Assembly: GCF_003574445.1 (NCBI RefSeq)
Contig: NZ_KZ984556.1
Span: forward strand, 238,721 to 302,720
DNA length: 64,000 nt
From: Streptomyces sp. YIM 130001
GTDB taxonomy: Bacteria > Actinomycetota > Actinomycetes > Streptomycetales > Streptomycetaceae
Direction of reading: 5' to 3'
The notes beneath the pieces are model-generated. The model saw only the letters and a list, made by a program, of their open reading frames with translations, made no database searches and was not told the origin of the DNA. Positions 1 to 8,945 of the stretch are shown piece by piece. The position numbers and the translations under genes are program-made. Position 1 is the first letter of the stretch. The number at the start of each line of letters is the position of its first letter.

Positions 1-1934
1 ATCGCCAGCTCTTCGCTGTTGAGGAGGATCTCTTCCTTACGGGTGGAGGACGCGTCGACGTCCACCGCCGGGAAGATGCGCTTGTCCGAGAGCTTCCGGT
101 CGAGCTTGAGCTCCATGTTGCCGGTGCCCTTGAACTCCTCGAAGATCACCTCGTCCATGCGCGAGCCGGTGTCGACGAGCGCGGTGGCCAGGATGGTCAG
201 CGAGCCGCCGTCCTCGATGTTGCGCGCCGCACCGAAGAACCGCTTCGGCGGGTAGAGCGCGGTCGAGTCGACACCACCGGACAGGATGCGCCCGGAGGCC
301 GGTGCCGCGAGGTTGTACGCACGGCCGAGGCGGGTGATGGAGTCGAGCAGGACGACCACGTCGTGACCCAGCTCGACGAGACGCTTGGCGCGCTCGATGG
401 CCAGCTCGGCGACGGTGGTGTGGTCCTCGGCGGGACGGTCGAAGGTCGAGGAGATGACCTCGCCCTTCACCGACCGCTGCATGTCGGTGACCTCTTCCGG
501 ACGCTCGTCGACCAGGACGACCATCAGGTGGCACTCGGGGCTGTTGACCGTGATCGCGTTGGCGACCGCCTGCAGGATCATGGTCTTACCGGTCTTCGGC
601 GGGGCCACGATCAGGCCTCGCTGACCCTTACCGATCGGCGACACGAGGTCGATGATGCGGGTGGTCAGGATGCCCGGGTCGGTCTCGAGGCGCAGTCGCT
701 CCTGCGGGTACAGGGGCGTGAGCTTGTTGAACTCCGAGCGGCCGCGGCCGGTTTCGGGCGCCATGCCGTTCACCGAGTCGAGACGCACCAGGGCGTTGAA
801 CTTCTCGCGCCGCTCGCCGTCCTTGGGCTGGCGCACCGCACCGGTGACGTGGTCACCCTTGCGCAGGCCGTTCTTACGGACCTGGGCGAGCGAGACGTAC
901 ACGTCGTTCGGGCCGGGCAGGTAGCCCGAGGTCCGGATGAACGCGTAGTTGTCGAGGATGTCGAGGATGCCCGCGACGGGGATCAGGACGTCGTCCTCGG
1001 AGATCTGCGGCTCGCCGCCGACGTCGTCACGGCCGCGGCGGCCACGACGATCGCGGTAGCGGCCACGGCGTCCGCGCCGGCCGCCCTCGAAGTCGTCGTC
1101 GTCATCGCGACGGTCCTGACGGCCGCCGTCCTTGCGGCCCTGCTGGTTACCGCCCTGGTTGCCGCCCTGGTTGCCCTGGTCGTCACCCTTGTTGCGGCGG
1201 TCACGGTCGCGGCCGCGGCGGTTGTTGTTGCCACGGTCTCCGCGGTCGCGGTTGCGGTTGCCGTCGGAGTTGTCGCCACCCTCGGAGCGGCCCTCGGAAC
1301 GGCCCTCGTCGGAGCGGTTGTCGGACTTGTCGCCGCCCTTGTCGTTGCGGTCGGACTTCTCGCCGCGCTCGGCCCTGGGCTCCGCCTTGGCCTCGTTCTT
1401 GGCGCCGGCGCTGTCGGGGCTGCCCGCGTCGGCGGTGGCGCGGCGCCTGCGGCGCTCAGCGGTCGGTGCACCGTCGTTCGCGGGCTGGCCCGGGATGTCA
1501 ATCTGCTGCTGGGCCTGGGACTTGGCGTCCTTGTCCGCAGTCTTGGCGGCCTTCTCGGCGGCGGCCGGCGCGGCGTCCGCGCCCTCCGTCTCGCCGGTGC
1601 GGGTCTTGGAGGTGGTGCGGCGCTTCGGCTTGGTCTCGCCGCTCTCGGCGGCGGGGGCGCTCTTCGACGGCGCGGAGCCGCTCGCGGCGCCACCTGCCTG
1701 CGCTTCCTTGATGACCTCGATCAGCTGGCTCTTGCGCATCCGCGCGGTGCCCCTGATACCGAGGCCGGAGGCCACCTGCTGAAGCTCTGCCAGCACCATG
1801 CCCTCGAGGCCGGTTCCGCGGCGCCGCCGCGTGCCGGCCGATGCACCGGTGGCAGGCGCAGCTGATGCGTCCGTGGCGGGCGCGGCGGCGGTCTCGTCGA
1901 CACGTGCGCCCATCAGATCGGTGGAGTCGCTCAC
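1..1934 (-). CDS. rho: Transcription termination factor Rho (3' end outside window)
   Basis: Hexameric RNA-dependent ATPase/translocase that ends transcription in the cytoplasm. The frame opens at GTG 1934, with AAGGA about 8 bases upstream, and runs off base 1, so the last few dozen residues are missing. An N-terminal SAP-like helical segment (about residues 35-75) is followed by a roughly 250-residue insert very rich in Arg, Asp, Asn and Gly, typical of actinobacterial Rho. Then come the cold-shock-like RNA-binding domain (about 330-400) and the RecA-type core, with Walker A APPKTGKT near residue 445, VVLVDERPEEVTDM, and LLDSITRLGRAYN near 530. The gene lies downstream of thrB on the same strand with a 386-base leader. 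Identity is certain; the role of the insert in RNA binding is family knowledge. Confidence 0.98.
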   Translation of the reverse strand, partial: MSDSTDLMGARVDETAAAPATDASAAPATGASAGTRRRRGTGLEGMVLAELQQVASGLGIRGTARMRKSQLIEVIKEAQAGGAASGSAPSKSAPAAESGETKPKRRTTSKTRTGETEGADAAPAAAEKAAKTADKDAKSQAQQQIDIPGQPANDGAPTAERRRRRATADAGSPDSAGAKNEAKAEPRAERGEKSDRNDKGGDKSDNRSDEGRSEGRSEGGDNSDGNRNRDRGDRGNNNRRGRDRDRRNKGDDQGNQGGNQGGNQQGRKDGGRQDRRDDDDDFEGGRRGRRGRYRDRRGRRGRDDVGGEPQISEDDVLIPVAGILDILDNYAFIRTSGYLPGPNDVYVSLAQVRKNGLRKGDHVTGAVRQPKDGERREKFNALVRLDSVNGMAPETGRGRSEFNKLTPLYPQERLRLETDPGILTTRIIDLVSPIGKGQRGLIVAPPKTGKTMILQAVANAITVNSPECHLMVVLVDERPEEVTDMQRSVKGEVISSTFDRPAEDHTTVAELAIERAKRLVELGHDVVVLLDSITRLGRAYNLAAPASGRILSGGVDSTALYPPKRFFGAARNIEDGGSLTILATALVDTGSRMDEVIFEEFKGTGNMELKLDRKLSDKRIFPAVDVDASSTRKEEILLNSEELA

Positions 1935-2320
1935 GAAGGGTCCTTCCCTGGAGCGGGCGTCGGCCTGTCTGGCTCGGCGACCGGTTGTGCTGTCCGGCTG
2001 TGGTCCTGTGTGTCAGGGCCGTGCCGGGGGCGGTGGTCCGCCACAGCGGCGGAAGAGTTCATTGATGACGACGAGGTCCGATGTGGTGCCACCCGTGGTG
2101 CTGTGTCACTCGGCTCGGTCACGCCGGTTCCGGAGCATGCTCGGCACCGCTCGACGCGTGGCATCGAACAGTTTGGGGGGCTCCCGGAAGAAAGTCTGTC
2201 CCCTGCTGGCTGCCGATCGGGGACAAGAAGCACCACGCCATTCGGACGTCGGGTGCTGACTTGAGGTTAACACTACCGGATCCAACAAACATTCCCCCTC
2301 TCTCGTCCGGCATGAGCGTC
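1935..2320. other. thrB-rho intergenic region / rho leader
   Basis: There is no convincing coding sequence in these 386 bases. The stretch around 2262-2300 is unusually A/T-rich for this genome and, on the minus strand, contains TAGTGTTAACC, the best place for a rho promoter -10. I could not pair it with a good -35. The remainder would be the long untranslated leader of rho. Confidence 0.4.
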
Positions 2321-3238
2321 CTACTGCGCCAGCGGCAGCACACTCGCTCCCGCGGAGTCGAGTTCCAGGCGGTTCGCCGCCCAGCCTTCGCCCGCGAGCT
2401 GCGCGACCTTGTCGGCCTCGCTGTCCTCGGCAAGCGCGAGGACCGTGGGTCCCGCGCCTGAGATCACCGCGGGGACGCCGTCCGCCCGCAGTCGCTCGAC
2501 CAGGGTGGCGCTCTCCGGCATGGCCGGGGCGCGGTACTCCTGGTGCAGTCGGTCTTCGGTGGCCGGAAGCAGCAGCTCGGGGCGTCGGGTCATGGCCTCG
2601 ACGAGGAGCGCGGCTCGACCGGCGTTGGTGGCGGCGTCGACGTGCGGGACGCTGCGCGGCAGCAGTCCGCGGGCCGTCGCGGTGAGTACCGCCTTGGCCG
2701 GTACGAAAACCACCGGAACGATGGAATCTGCGGGGTCCATCCTGATCGCCCGCGCCGCACCCGCGTCCATCCAGGAGAGCGTGAACCCGCCGAGCAGACA
2801 GGCCGCGACGTTGTCCGGATGGCCCTCGATCTCGGTGGCGAGCTCGAGCAGCGCGGCGTCGTCGAGCTTGCCGTCGCCGCCTATCGTCACCGCGCGCGCG
2901 GCGAGAATTCCGGCGCAGATGGCGGCGGACGACGAGCCGAGGCCCCTGCCGTGCGGGATGCGGTTGGCACAGACGATCTCGAGGCCGCGGGGCTGCCCGC
3001 CGAGCAGGTCGAAGGTGGTGCGCAGGGAGCGTACGAGCAGGTGGTTCTCGTCGCGCGGGAGGGAGTCGGAGCCCTCACCTGCGATGTCGATGTGCAGACC
3101 GGAATCGGCCACCCGGACTACGACGTCGTCGTAGAGGCCCAGCGACAGGCCCAGGGCGTCGAAGCCCGGGCCCAGATTGGCGCTGGTGGCGGGGACGCGC
3201 ACCCGGACGGCGGCGGCGCGGAATGCGGGACCGGCCAT
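2321..3238 (-). CDS. thrB: Homoserine kinase
   Basis: Cytoplasmic GHMP kinase that phosphorylates L-homoserine with ATP, the penultimate step of threonine synthesis. ATG 3238 is chosen because AAGGAGAG lies 8-12 bases upstream and the protein then begins MAGPAFRAAAVRVRVPATSA. This gives 305 residues, normal for the family. The N-terminal VPATSANLGPGFD motif and the GHMP ATP-binding loop PHGRGLGSSSAAICAG (about residues 95-110) are intact. It sits on the same strand as thrC but is separated by about 500 bases with a strong hairpin, so it probably has its own promoter. A 12-bp direct repeat (3279-3311) lies in its leader. Confidence 0.97.
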   Translation of the reverse strand: MAGPAFRAAAVRVRVPATSANLGPGFDALGLSLGLYDDVVVRVADSGLHIDIAGEGSDSLPRDENHLLVRSLRTTFDLLGGQPRGLEIVCANRIPHGRGLGSSSAAICAGILAARAVTIGGDGKLDDAALLELATEIEGHPDNVAACLLGGFTLSWMDAGAARAIRMDPADSIVPVVFVPAKAVLTATARGLLPRSVPHVDAATNAGRAALLVEAMTRRPELLLPATEDRLHQEYRAPAMPESATLVERLRADGVPAVISGAGPTVLALAEDSEADKVAQLAGEGWAANRLELDSAGASVLPLAQ

Positions 3239-3278
3239 CGCTCGATGACTCTCCTTGTTGAACTGCGAGACGTGAGCG

Positions 3279-3311
3279 TTTCGCAAGAGGATCTACTGAT
3301 TTCGCAAGAGG
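3279..3311 (-). promoter_or_regulatory. thrB leader: Two direct copies of TTTCGCAAGAGG in the thrB leader
   Basis: The 12-mer occurs at 3279-3290 and 3300-3311, start to start 21 bp, i.e. two helical turns on one face of the DNA. On the thrB strand it reads CCTCTTGCGAAA. It ends about 40 bases before the thrB start. The spacing suggests a dimeric protein site or a repeated leader element; the regulator is unknown. Confidence 0.4.
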
Positions 3312-3747
3312 TGACGAATGCCCGAAGGCCGCTGCCTGCGGCACCGCGGCAAAGGCGGCGGGGCGGATTCGGTACAGCCTATCGAAGGAAGGTTCTGTGG
3401 CGACATAGGGCGCACAGGAGGCGCACGATGCGTGTCGCAAGCCCCCTGTGCACCCCCTGCTGCGAATTGAGGGGATTTACCCGGTCCGGCACGCGCCCTA
3501 TGTCCGCTTTTCGCGCGGCCAGGGGCTTCGGTAATTCCTTGGAGTATTTCCGCGTAGGCCCGGCATCCGGCGTCCCTGCAGTGCAGAACCACCCCATTCC
3601 GGCCGCTCCAGAGGATGTGACCGACGGGATTCGGCCAATCCGGGGACGCCGGCCACGACCGGGGCCGGCCGGCACCGCAAGCACTCTCCGAGCCGAGCGG
3701 AATCGGCCCGTCCGGAGAGTGCTTCCGTATGCCTGGAGCGCCCTGGA
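3312..3747. other. thrC-thrB intergenic region
   Basis: There is no supported gene here. The stretch contains the thrC terminator hairpin (3679-3724). On the minus strand around 3370-3400 there is a possible promoter (TGTCGC, about 17 bases, ATAGGC/TAGGCT) that could start a thrB transcript. The promoter call is weak. Confidence 0.35.
3679..3724 (-). terminator. Intrinsic terminator after thrC
   Basis: A perfect 12-bp stem (AAGCACTCTCCG at 3679-3690 with its complement at 3713-3724) encloses a 22-base loop. The loop can form a second small stem, GCCGA/TCGGC. It begins 23 bases beyond the thrC stop. There is no long U tract, as is usual for Streptomyces terminators. Confidence 0.75.
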
Positions 3748-4833
3748 TCAGGCGAGACCGAGACGCTCGGCTGCGGCCGCCGCGTCGACCGGGACGGTGA
3801 CCGGCTGCGGAGCGCCCGCGACGGCCCAGTCCGGGTCCTTGAGGCCGTTGCCCGTCACGGTGCAGACGATGCGCTGCCCCTTGTCGACCTTGCCCTCTTC
3901 CACGGCCTTGAGCAGACCGGCCACCGAAGCCGCCGACGCGGGCTCCACGAACACGCCCTCGCGAGCGGCCAACAGGCGGTACGCACGCAGGATCTGACGG
4001 TCGGTCACCTCGTCGATGAAGCCGCCCGACTCGTCCCGGGCGGCCTCCGCGAGCGACCAGGACGCCGGGTTGCCGATGCGGATCGCGGTGGCGATCGTCG
4101 ACGGGTCCTTGACCACCTCACCGCGCACGATCGGCGCCGCACCGGAGGCCTGGAAGCCCCACATCCGCGGCGTGTGCGTGGCCGGGCCGTCCGCCGCGTA
4201 CTCGCGGTAGCCCTTCCAATACGCGGTGATGTTGCCCGCGTTGCCGACCGGCAGGACATGGAGGTCGGGAGCGTCGCCGAGGCGGTCGACGATCTCGAAG
4301 GCGGCGGTCTTCTGGCCCTCGATGCGGACCGGGTTGACCGAATTGACCAGGGCCACCGGGTAGTTCTCGGACAAGTTTCGAGCCAGTACCAGGCAGTCGT
4401 CGAAGTTGCCGTCGACCTGGAGGATCTTGGCGCCGTGCACCAGGGCCTGGCCGAGCTTGCCCATCGCGATCTTGCCCTGCGGTACGAGCACGGCGCTGAC
4501 CATGCCGGCCTTGCCGCCGTAGGCCGCCGCCGAGGCCGAGGTGTTGCCGGTGGAGGCGCAGATGACGGCCTGCGCACCCTCTTCCTTGGCCTTGGAGATC
4601 GCCATCGTCATACCGCGGTCCTTGAAGGAACCGGTCGGGTTGGCGCCCTCGACCTTGAGGTGCACCTCGCAGCCCGTCAGCTCGGAGAGCACGCCCGCGT
4701 GCACGAGCGGCGTACCGCCCTCACCGAGCGTGACCACGGGCGTCGCGGCGCTGACAGGCAGCCGGTCTCGGTACTCCTCGATGATCCCGCGCCACTGGTG
4801 GGCGCCGTTCCGAGGGGCCGGGGGGATGGACAT
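3748..4833 (-). CDS. thrC: Threonine synthase
   Basis: PLP-dependent beta-replacement enzyme converting O-phospho-L-homoserine to L-threonine. It has 361 residues, the size of the short (fold type II) actinobacterial class. GANPTGSFKDRGM carries the PLP lysine K71, and the glycine-rich phosphate loop is in LPVGNAGNITAYWKG. ATG 4833 lies 6 bases after the hom stop, with GGAGAG upstream, so hom-thrC is one transcript and probably translationally linked. A strong hairpin follows the stop. Threonine output is controlled mainly through the ACT domain of hom upstream. Confidence 0.97.
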   Translation of the reverse strand: MSIPPAPRNGAHQWRGIIEEYRDRLPVSAATPVVTLGEGGTPLVHAGVLSELTGCEVHLKVEGANPTGSFKDRGMTMAISKAKEEGAQAVICASTGNTSASAAAYGGKAGMVSAVLVPQGKIAMGKLGQALVHGAKILQVDGNFDDCLVLARNLSENYPVALVNSVNPVRIEGQKTAAFEIVDRLGDAPDLHVLPVGNAGNITAYWKGYREYAADGPATHTPRMWGFQASGAAPIVRGEVVKDPSTIATAIRIGNPASWSLAEAARDESGGFIDEVTDRQILRAYRLLAAREGVFVEPASAASVAGLLKAVEEGKVDKGQRIVCTVTGNGLKDPDWAVAGAPQPVTVPVDAAAAAERLGLA

Positions 4834-4839
4834 CGTTCC

Positions 4840-6162
4840 CTACTCTCCTTCAACGCGCATGATGCTGGCGACGCCCCGCACGGTGTCGAGTCGGCGCAGT
4901 GCCTCGACGGTCCCGGTGAGGGCGGCGTCGGACGCTCGATGGGTGACGACTACGAGGGACGCTTCCCCGCCCTCAACGGAAGCGGCTACGCCGCCCTGGT
5001 CCCTCCCCTGCTGGCGCACCGTGTCGATGGAGACACCGTGCTCGGCGAAAACCGTCGCGACCTGAGCGAGGACACCAGGCTTGTCGGCCACGTCCAGGCT
5101 GATGTGGTAGCGCGTGACCACCTCGCCCATCGGGCTCACCGGCAGGCGGGTGTAAGCGGATTCGCCTGGTCCGGTGGCGCCCGCGAGTTTGTTGCGGCAG
5201 ACCGCGACCAGGTCGCCGAGTACCGCGGACGCGGTCGGTGCGCCGCCGGCGCCGGGGCCGTAGAACATCAGGCGGCCGGCCGCCTCCGACTCGACGAACA
5301 CCGCGTTGTACGCCTCGCGGACGGAGGCCAGCGGGTGGGTGAGCGGGAGCATCGCCGGGTGCACCCTGGCCGTGACCGAGGCGCCGTCCGCGGCGCGCTC
5401 GCAGATCGCCAGGAGCTTGATGGTGCAGCCCATCCGGCGGGCCGAGGCGAAGTCTGCGGCCGTCACCTCGGTCATGCCCTCGCGGTACACGTCGTCGAGG
5501 CGGACCCGGGTGTGGAAGGCGATGCCCGCCAGGATCGCGGCCTTCGCCGCAGCGTCGAAGCCCTCGACGTCGGCCGTCGGGTCGGCCTCCGCGTAACCGA
5601 GCGCGGTCGCCTCGTCCAGGGACTCCTGGTAGCCGGCGCCGGTCGAGTCCATCTTGTCGAGGATGAAGTTGGTGGTGCCGTTCACGATGCCGAGCACGCG
5701 GTCGACCTTGTCGCCGGCGAGGGACTCGCGCAACGGCCTGATCAGCGGGATCGCACCGGCCACGGCGGCCTCGTAGTACAGGTCGCGACCGTGCTCCTCG
5801 GCGGCCTCGTGCAGGGACGCGCCCTCCTGGGCGAGCAGCGCCTTGTTGGCCGATACGACGGAGGCGCCGTGCTCGAAGGCCGTGGTGATCAGGCCTCGGG
5901 CCGGCTCGATGCCGCCGATGACCTCGACGACCACGTCGATGTCACCCCGCTTCACCAGAGCAGTGGCGTCGGTGGTGATCAGCTCGGCGGGGATTCCCTC
6001 GCGCACCCGGTCCGGGCGCCGCACGGCCACCCCGGCGAGCTCGACCGGGGCGCCGATACGCGCTGCGAGGTCCTCGGCGTGCGTCGTCATGATGCGCGCC
6101 ACCTCGGAGCCGACAACCCCGCAGCCAAGCAGCGCCACCTTCAGCGGACGCGAACGCATCAT
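4840..6162 (-). CDS. hom: Homoserine dehydrogenase
   Basis: NAD(P)-dependent reduction of aspartate semialdehyde to homoserine, the branch to threonine and methionine. It has about 440 residues with three domains: Rossmann (VALLGCGVVGSEVA, residues 9-22), catalytic (NKALLA; DPTADVEGFDAAAK) and a C-terminal ACT domain (about 355-440) that senses threonine. There are two adjacent ATGs, 6162 and 6159; the GAGG site is better spaced for 6159. The ACT domain carries about 10 extra residues (QGGVAASVEG) after SIDTVRQQGRD, compared with my recollection of other Streptomyces proteins. Upstream lies lysA on the same strand, 96 bases away. Confidence 0.97.
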   Translation of the reverse strand: MMRSRPLKVALLGCGVVGSEVARIMTTHAEDLAARIGAPVELAGVAVRRPDRVREGIPAELITTDATALVKRGDIDVVVEVIGGIEPARGLITTAFEHGASVVSANKALLAQEGASLHEAAEEHGRDLYYEAAVAGAIPLIRPLRESLAGDKVDRVLGIVNGTTNFILDKMDSTGAGYQESLDEATALGYAEADPTADVEGFDAAAKAAILAGIAFHTRVRLDDVYREGMTEVTAADFASARRMGCTIKLLAICERAADGASVTARVHPAMLPLTHPLASVREAYNAVFVESEAAGRLMFYGPGAGGAPTASAVLGDLVAVCRNKLAGATGPGESAYTRLPVSPMGEVVTRYHISLDVADKPGVLAQVATVFAEHGVSIDTVRQQGRDQGGVAASVEGGEASLVVVTHRASDAALTGTVEALRRLDTVRGVASIMRVEGE

Positions 6163-6258
6163 CCGACCTCACTTCTCGTACATCTGTGGTGGGACCAGTC
6201 TCACGCACCGGAACGCAGTTTCTATCCCTCGTCCGGATCGTGAGATCTCTTTTTCCAG

Positions 6259-7650
6259 CTATCCGACATCGAGCCGCAGGAGATCTTCCTCCGTCTCCCG
6301 TCGGACGATCACCCGCGCGGCGCCGTCCGCCACGGAGACGACGGGCGGGCGCAGCGCATGGTTGTAGTTGCTCGCCATCGAGCGGCAGTACGCACCGGTC
6401 GCCGGCACCGCGATCAGGTCGCCCGGTGCCAGGTCGGCCGGCAGGAACGCGTCCTTCACCACGATGTCACCGCTCTCGCAGTGCTTGCCGACGACCCGTA
6501 CCAGCATCGAGGGCGCGTCCGAGCGGCGCGACACCAGGGCCACCGTGTACTCGGCGTCGTAGAGCGCGGTCCTGATGTTGTCCGACATGCCGCCGTCGAC
6601 ACTCACGTAGGTCCGCAGGCCCTCGAGGGGCTTGATGGTGCCGACCTCGTAGAGCGTGAACGCGGTGGGGCCGACGATCGCGCGGCCCGGCTCGACGGAG
6701 ATGCGCGGCGCCGCGAGGCCGGCCGATGCGCATTCGCGGCTCACGATCTCGCCCAGCGACTTGGCGATCTCGTGCGGTTCGCGCGGGTCGTCGTCCGGGG
6801 TGTACGCGATGCCGAGACCGCCGCCGAGGTCGATCTCGGGGAGTTCGACGCCGTGCTCGTCGCGGATCTCGGCGAGCAGCTGTACGACCCGGCGGGCGGA
6901 GACCTCGAAGCCTGCCATGTCGAAGATCTGCGAGCCGATGTGGCTGTGGATGCCGACGAGTTCGAGGCCGTCGAGGGATAGGGCGCGGCGTACCGCCTCG
7001 GCGGCCTGGCCGTCCGCGAGGGCGATGCCGAACTTCTGGTCCTCGTGCGCGGTGGCGATGAACTCGTGGGTGTGGGCCTCGACGCCGACCGTCACCCGGA
7101 TCTGCACCCGCTGGCGGCGGCCGAGCCGGTCGGCGATGTGCGCGACCCGGGCGATCTCCTGGAAGGAGTCGAGGACGATGCGGCCGATGCCGACCTCGAC
7201 CGCCCGCTCGATCTCGGCGGGCGTCTTGTTGTTGCCGTGGAAGGCGATGCGGTCGGCCGGCATGCCCGCGGCGAGCGCGGTGGCCAGTTCCCCGCCGGAG
7301 CAGACGTCGAGGTTGAGGCCCTCCTCGTAGAGCCACTTCACGACCGCGCGGGAGAGGAAGGCCTTGCCGGCGTAGAAGACGTCGGCGCCGTCGCCGAACG
7401 CGTCGCGCCATGCGCGGCAGCGGGCGCGGAAGTCTGCCTCGTCCATGAGGTAGGCCGGCGTACCGAACTCCTCGGCGAGACGGGTCACTTCGATTCCGCC
7501 GACGCGTACCGCGCCGTCGGCGTCACGGGTCACGGTGCGCGGCCAGACCTTCTCGTCCAGGGCGTTGAGGTCGGTCGGCGGCGCCTGGTAGTGGCCCTCG
7601 GGCAGTACGTCGGCGTGGCGGGGGCCGGCGGGGTGCGCGGAACGGCTCAT
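6259..7650 (-). CDS. lysA: Diaminopimelate decarboxylase
   Basis: PLP enzyme that decarboxylates meso-diaminopimelate to L-lysine, the last step of lysine synthesis. It has 463 residues with an alanine-racemase-like TIM barrel. The PLP lysine is K96 in VFYAGKAFLS, the phosphate-binding glycine loop is in DLGGGLGI, and the C-terminal domain carries the active-site HCESGD. ATG 7650 has a GAAAGAG-type site. It shares the minus-strand amino-acid block with hom, thrC and thrB, directly downstream of the ArgRS-like gene. Confidence 0.97.
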   Translation of the reverse strand: MSRSAHPAGPRHADVLPEGHYQAPPTDLNALDEKVWPRTVTRDADGAVRVGGIEVTRLAEEFGTPAYLMDEADFRARCRAWRDAFGDGADVFYAGKAFLSRAVVKWLYEEGLNLDVCSGGELATALAAGMPADRIAFHGNNKTPAEIERAVEVGIGRIVLDSFQEIARVAHIADRLGRRQRVQIRVTVGVEAHTHEFIATAHEDQKFGIALADGQAAEAVRRALSLDGLELVGIHSHIGSQIFDMAGFEVSARRVVQLLAEIRDEHGVELPEIDLGGGLGIAYTPDDDPREPHEIAKSLGEIVSRECASAGLAAPRISVEPGRAIVGPTAFTLYEVGTIKPLEGLRTYVSVDGGMSDNIRTALYDAEYTVALVSRRSDAPSMLVRVVGKHCESGDIVVKDAFLPADLAPGDLIAVPATGAYCRSMASNYNHALRPPVVSVADGAARVIVRRETEEDLLRLDVG

Positions 7651-7733
7651 GGCTTGGTGTCTCTTTCAGGAGTTCGCAGGTTCTGGGGCACCCGGTGCCG
7701 CTTTGGTGCGGTGGGTCACCGGAGTGCCGGGGT

Positions 7734-8858
7734 TCACAGGTGCTCGGGTGAGCTGATGCCGAGCAGGGACAGGCCGCCGGCGAGCACCGTACCGGCGGCT
7801 TCGGCGAGCGCGAGCCGGTCGCGGTGGGCGGCCGAGGGTTTCTCGTCGCCGAGCGGCAGCACGGTGTGCCGGTACGCGAGCAGCGCGTCGGCGACGGCGA
7901 GCAGGTGGCGGGCGAGCCGGTCGGGCGCGCGGTGCCGGGCGGCGGAGGCGAGGGCCTGGGGGTGGGCGGCCAGGGCTTCCACCAGGGGGTGAGACTCGGG
8001 GGGCGAGGTGCTGCTGTCGGGCGCGGAGTCGGGTGGCGTGGACGTGAAGCCGAGTGCGGTGGCGTTGCGCGTCAGGGCGCGGGTGCCGGCGTGGGCGTAC
8101 TGGACACGGAAGAGGGGGTTGGCCTCCCGCGGCGCGAGGTGCTCGTGCAGGGGCCGGGGGTGGTCGTGGGGCGCGGGGTGCAGGAGCGTCCAGCGGATCG
8201 CGTCGGTCAGCGGGGCGGCGGGGAGTCGGGTGAACTCCGGTGCGGATGCGGGCCGGAAGGAGTGCGCCCCGGTGCCGGCGCGCGGGCTCAGGGCGGTGTG
8301 GATGTCCGTCGGGGCCGGTACGGGGCGGAGGTTGTGCGGGGCGGAGTGGGTGACGGTGGACGTCGCACCCTGGGTGGCGGCGATACGGGACAGCGTCTCG
8401 GCGACGAGTTCGGCGCGGAGTTCACGGGGGACCCGGAGTTCGAGCTGCTCCCCCGCGAGCACGTCGCCGTGCCCGTACCGGGACAGGGGCACGTGGCCGT
8501 ACTGCGCGCTCTGTGCCGTCCGGGCGCGGATCTCGCGGACGATCGCCGACCGCAGGGCCTCCGGGTCGCCCTGCGCAGGGTCGAGCGTGATGTTCAGGAA
8601 ACCGGGGCCGGTGACGGTGACCTCGGCGACGGCGGGCTCCCGCACGAGCGCCGACCGTACGGCCTCGGCGACGGCGCGGGGCGGACGTCCGGCGGGCCCG
8701 GCCAGCTGCAGCGCGACATTGGTGGCGTAGTCCCCGCATCCACCGGGCCGCGGCCGCTCCACCACGGCACGTGCCGGCACGGCCACACTCAGCTCCCCGT
8801 CGTCCACAGCACGGCGCACCGCGCGCAGCACGGTGCGGGAGAGCTCGACGGGTGTCAC
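7734..8858 (-). CDS. nrtL: ArgS-related anticodon-binding protein NrtL
   Basis: A 374-residue relative of arginyl-tRNA synthetase without an active site. The N-terminal 95 residues match the ArgRS Add-1 tRNA-binding domain (GDYATNVALQLA; VTVTGPGFLNITLD). A shortened middle retains DAIRWTLL and NPLFRVQYAHA, which correspond to ArgRS segments before the anticodon domain. The C-terminal 110 residues are a good DALR anticodon-binding domain (DRLARHLLAVADALLAYR, ending LLGISSPEHL). The ATP-binding HIGH-type segment is gone and no KMSKS equivalent is visible, so it cannot charge tRNA. GTG 8858 follows TACGCT-GGTCCC, which could be a -10 of a leaderless message. It ends 83 bases before lysA, the place argS holds in Corynebacterium. 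Its function is unknown; tRNA-Arg binding is inferred. Confidence 0.85.
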   Translation of the reverse strand: MTPVELSRTVLRAVRRAVDDGELSVAVPARAVVERPRPGGCGDYATNVALQLAGPAGRPPRAVAEAVRSALVREPAVAEVTVTGPGFLNITLDPAQGDPEALRSAIVREIRARTAQSAQYGHVPLSRYGHGDVLAGEQLELRVPRELRAELVAETLSRIAATQGATSTVTHSAPHNLRPVPAPTDIHTALSPRAGTGAHSFRPASAPEFTRLPAAPLTDAIRWTLLHPAPHDHPRPLHEHLAPREANPLFRVQYAHAGTRALTRNATALGFTSTPPDSAPDSSTSPPESHPLVEALAAHPQALASAARHRAPDRLARHLLAVADALLAYRHTVLPLGDEKPSAAHRDRLALAEAAGTVLAGGLSLLGISSPEHL

Positions 8859-8945
8859 GGGACCAGCGTATGGGAGCCCGGGGCTGGAGGTTCGGCCGCG
8901 GGCCCGTTCGGCGGGATGCGGCTGCCTGGGCTGCCGGGGTGGCGG

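Noticed and set aside
363..1865. 500-codon plus-strand open frame rich in Val/Ala/Leu
   Set aside because: It is the antisense shadow of rho; its composition mirrors the Arg/Asp/Asn-rich insert of Rho read backwards, and it has no start context.
7651..7733. Lysine riboswitch before lysA
   Set aside because: Only 83 bases separate nrtL and lysA and no lysine-aptamer features are visible; actinobacteria generally lack it here.
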